5,921 bases of DNA from JAFLUQ01 sp964537995 (GTDB lineage: Bacteria; Bacillota; Clostridia; UMGS1883). The stretch spans positions 1 to 5,921 of the forward strand of contig CAZICW010000064.1 in the NCBI GenBank assembly GCA_964537995.1, in the 5' to 3' direction. Under the pieces are notes generated by a model, which was not told where the DNA came from, did not search any database, and saw nothing but the letters and a program-made list of their open reading frames with translations. This document shows, piece by piece, positions 5,871 through 5,921 of this stretch (its first letter is position 1; each line of letters starts with the position of its first letter). A program made the translations under genes and the position numbers.

Positions 5871-5894
5871 ATTTCTTATTTGACTTTCCCGTAT

Positions 5895-5903
5895 ATTCTA
5901 TCA
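5895..5903 (-). promoter_or_regulatory. Extended -10 promoter element for the importer operon
   Basis: On the minus strand TGATAGAAT matches the extended -10 form TGnTATAAT with one difference. Transcription would begin near 5888, about 35 bases before the chosen start codon. A -35 box at normal spacing would fall at or beyond the window edge, so it cannot be judged. If this is the promoter, the leader is too short for a T-box or riboswitch; an upstream promoter with a leader outside the window is not excluded. Confidence 0.4.
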
Positions 5904-5921
5904 CACACAACTTAAAAATGC

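Noticed and set aside
4510..5883. A 457-codon open frame on the plus strand opposite the binding-protein and permease genes
   Set aside because: Its translation is rich in Arg, His, Cys and Ser with no recognisable domain, it has no credible ribosome binding site, and it is fully antisense to two convincing genes. It is a shadow of their codon bias.
5863..5921. A T-box or riboswitch ahead of the importer operon
   Set aside because: Only 59 bases are visible, and they hold a promoter-like element and a ribosome binding site but no conserved T-box sequence or stem.
1..5921. Mobile element, CRISPR array, tRNA/rRNA or defence island
   Set aside because: No transposase or integrase, no regularly spaced repeats, no RNA gene signatures and no defence-type domains were seen on either strand.

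Overview
The window reads as a Gram-positive, low-to-mid GC Firmicute chromosome fragment, most likely a gut-type Clostridia (Oscillospirales-like). The reasons are the strong AGGAGG-type ribosome binding sites, two consensus sigma-A promoters, two lipoprotein-type substrate-binding proteins in place of periplasmic ones, and protein sequences in the clostridial style. This placement is an inference from style, not a database match. All supported genes lie on the minus strand, so transcription runs from high to low coordinates.

Right part (about 5903 to 3105): a complete three-gene ABC importer in the order substrate-binding lipoprotein, membrane permease, ATPase. It belongs to the poorly characterised family that includes the streptococcal TrpXYZ type (ABC_sub_bind, BPD_transp_2-like permease, PhnK/LivG-like ATPase). 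An extended -10 promoter element lies just upstream of the first gene, a perfect 9-bp hairpin separates the first two genes, and the last two overlap by 8 bases. No clear terminator follows the ATPase gene.

Middle part (3081 to 2450): a perfect consensus promoter (TTGACA, 17 bases, TATAAT) drives a single small gene through a leader of about 127 nucleotides that can fold into nested stems. The gene encodes a 121-residue cysteine-rich protein with a MazG-like helix. A textbook intrinsic terminator closes this unit.

Left part (2436 to 1): a second perfect consensus promoter drives a 715-residue lipoprotein. It is a sugar-type extracellular solute-binding protein carrying about two Ig-like domains at its C terminus. 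A 201-base gap with three hairpins follows, one a perfect 15-bp stem, none with a U-tract. After it come a strong ribosome binding site and the first five codons of another gene, which runs off the window and is probably in the same operon.

The window therefore holds two unrelated nutrient-uptake modules separated by a small monocistronic gene. I found no RNA gene, mobile element, CRISPR array or defence system. The items most worth a second look are the structured leader, the cysteine-rich MazG-like protein, the Ig-domain fusion and the hairpin-rich gap. None amounts to clear evidence of an undescribed system.
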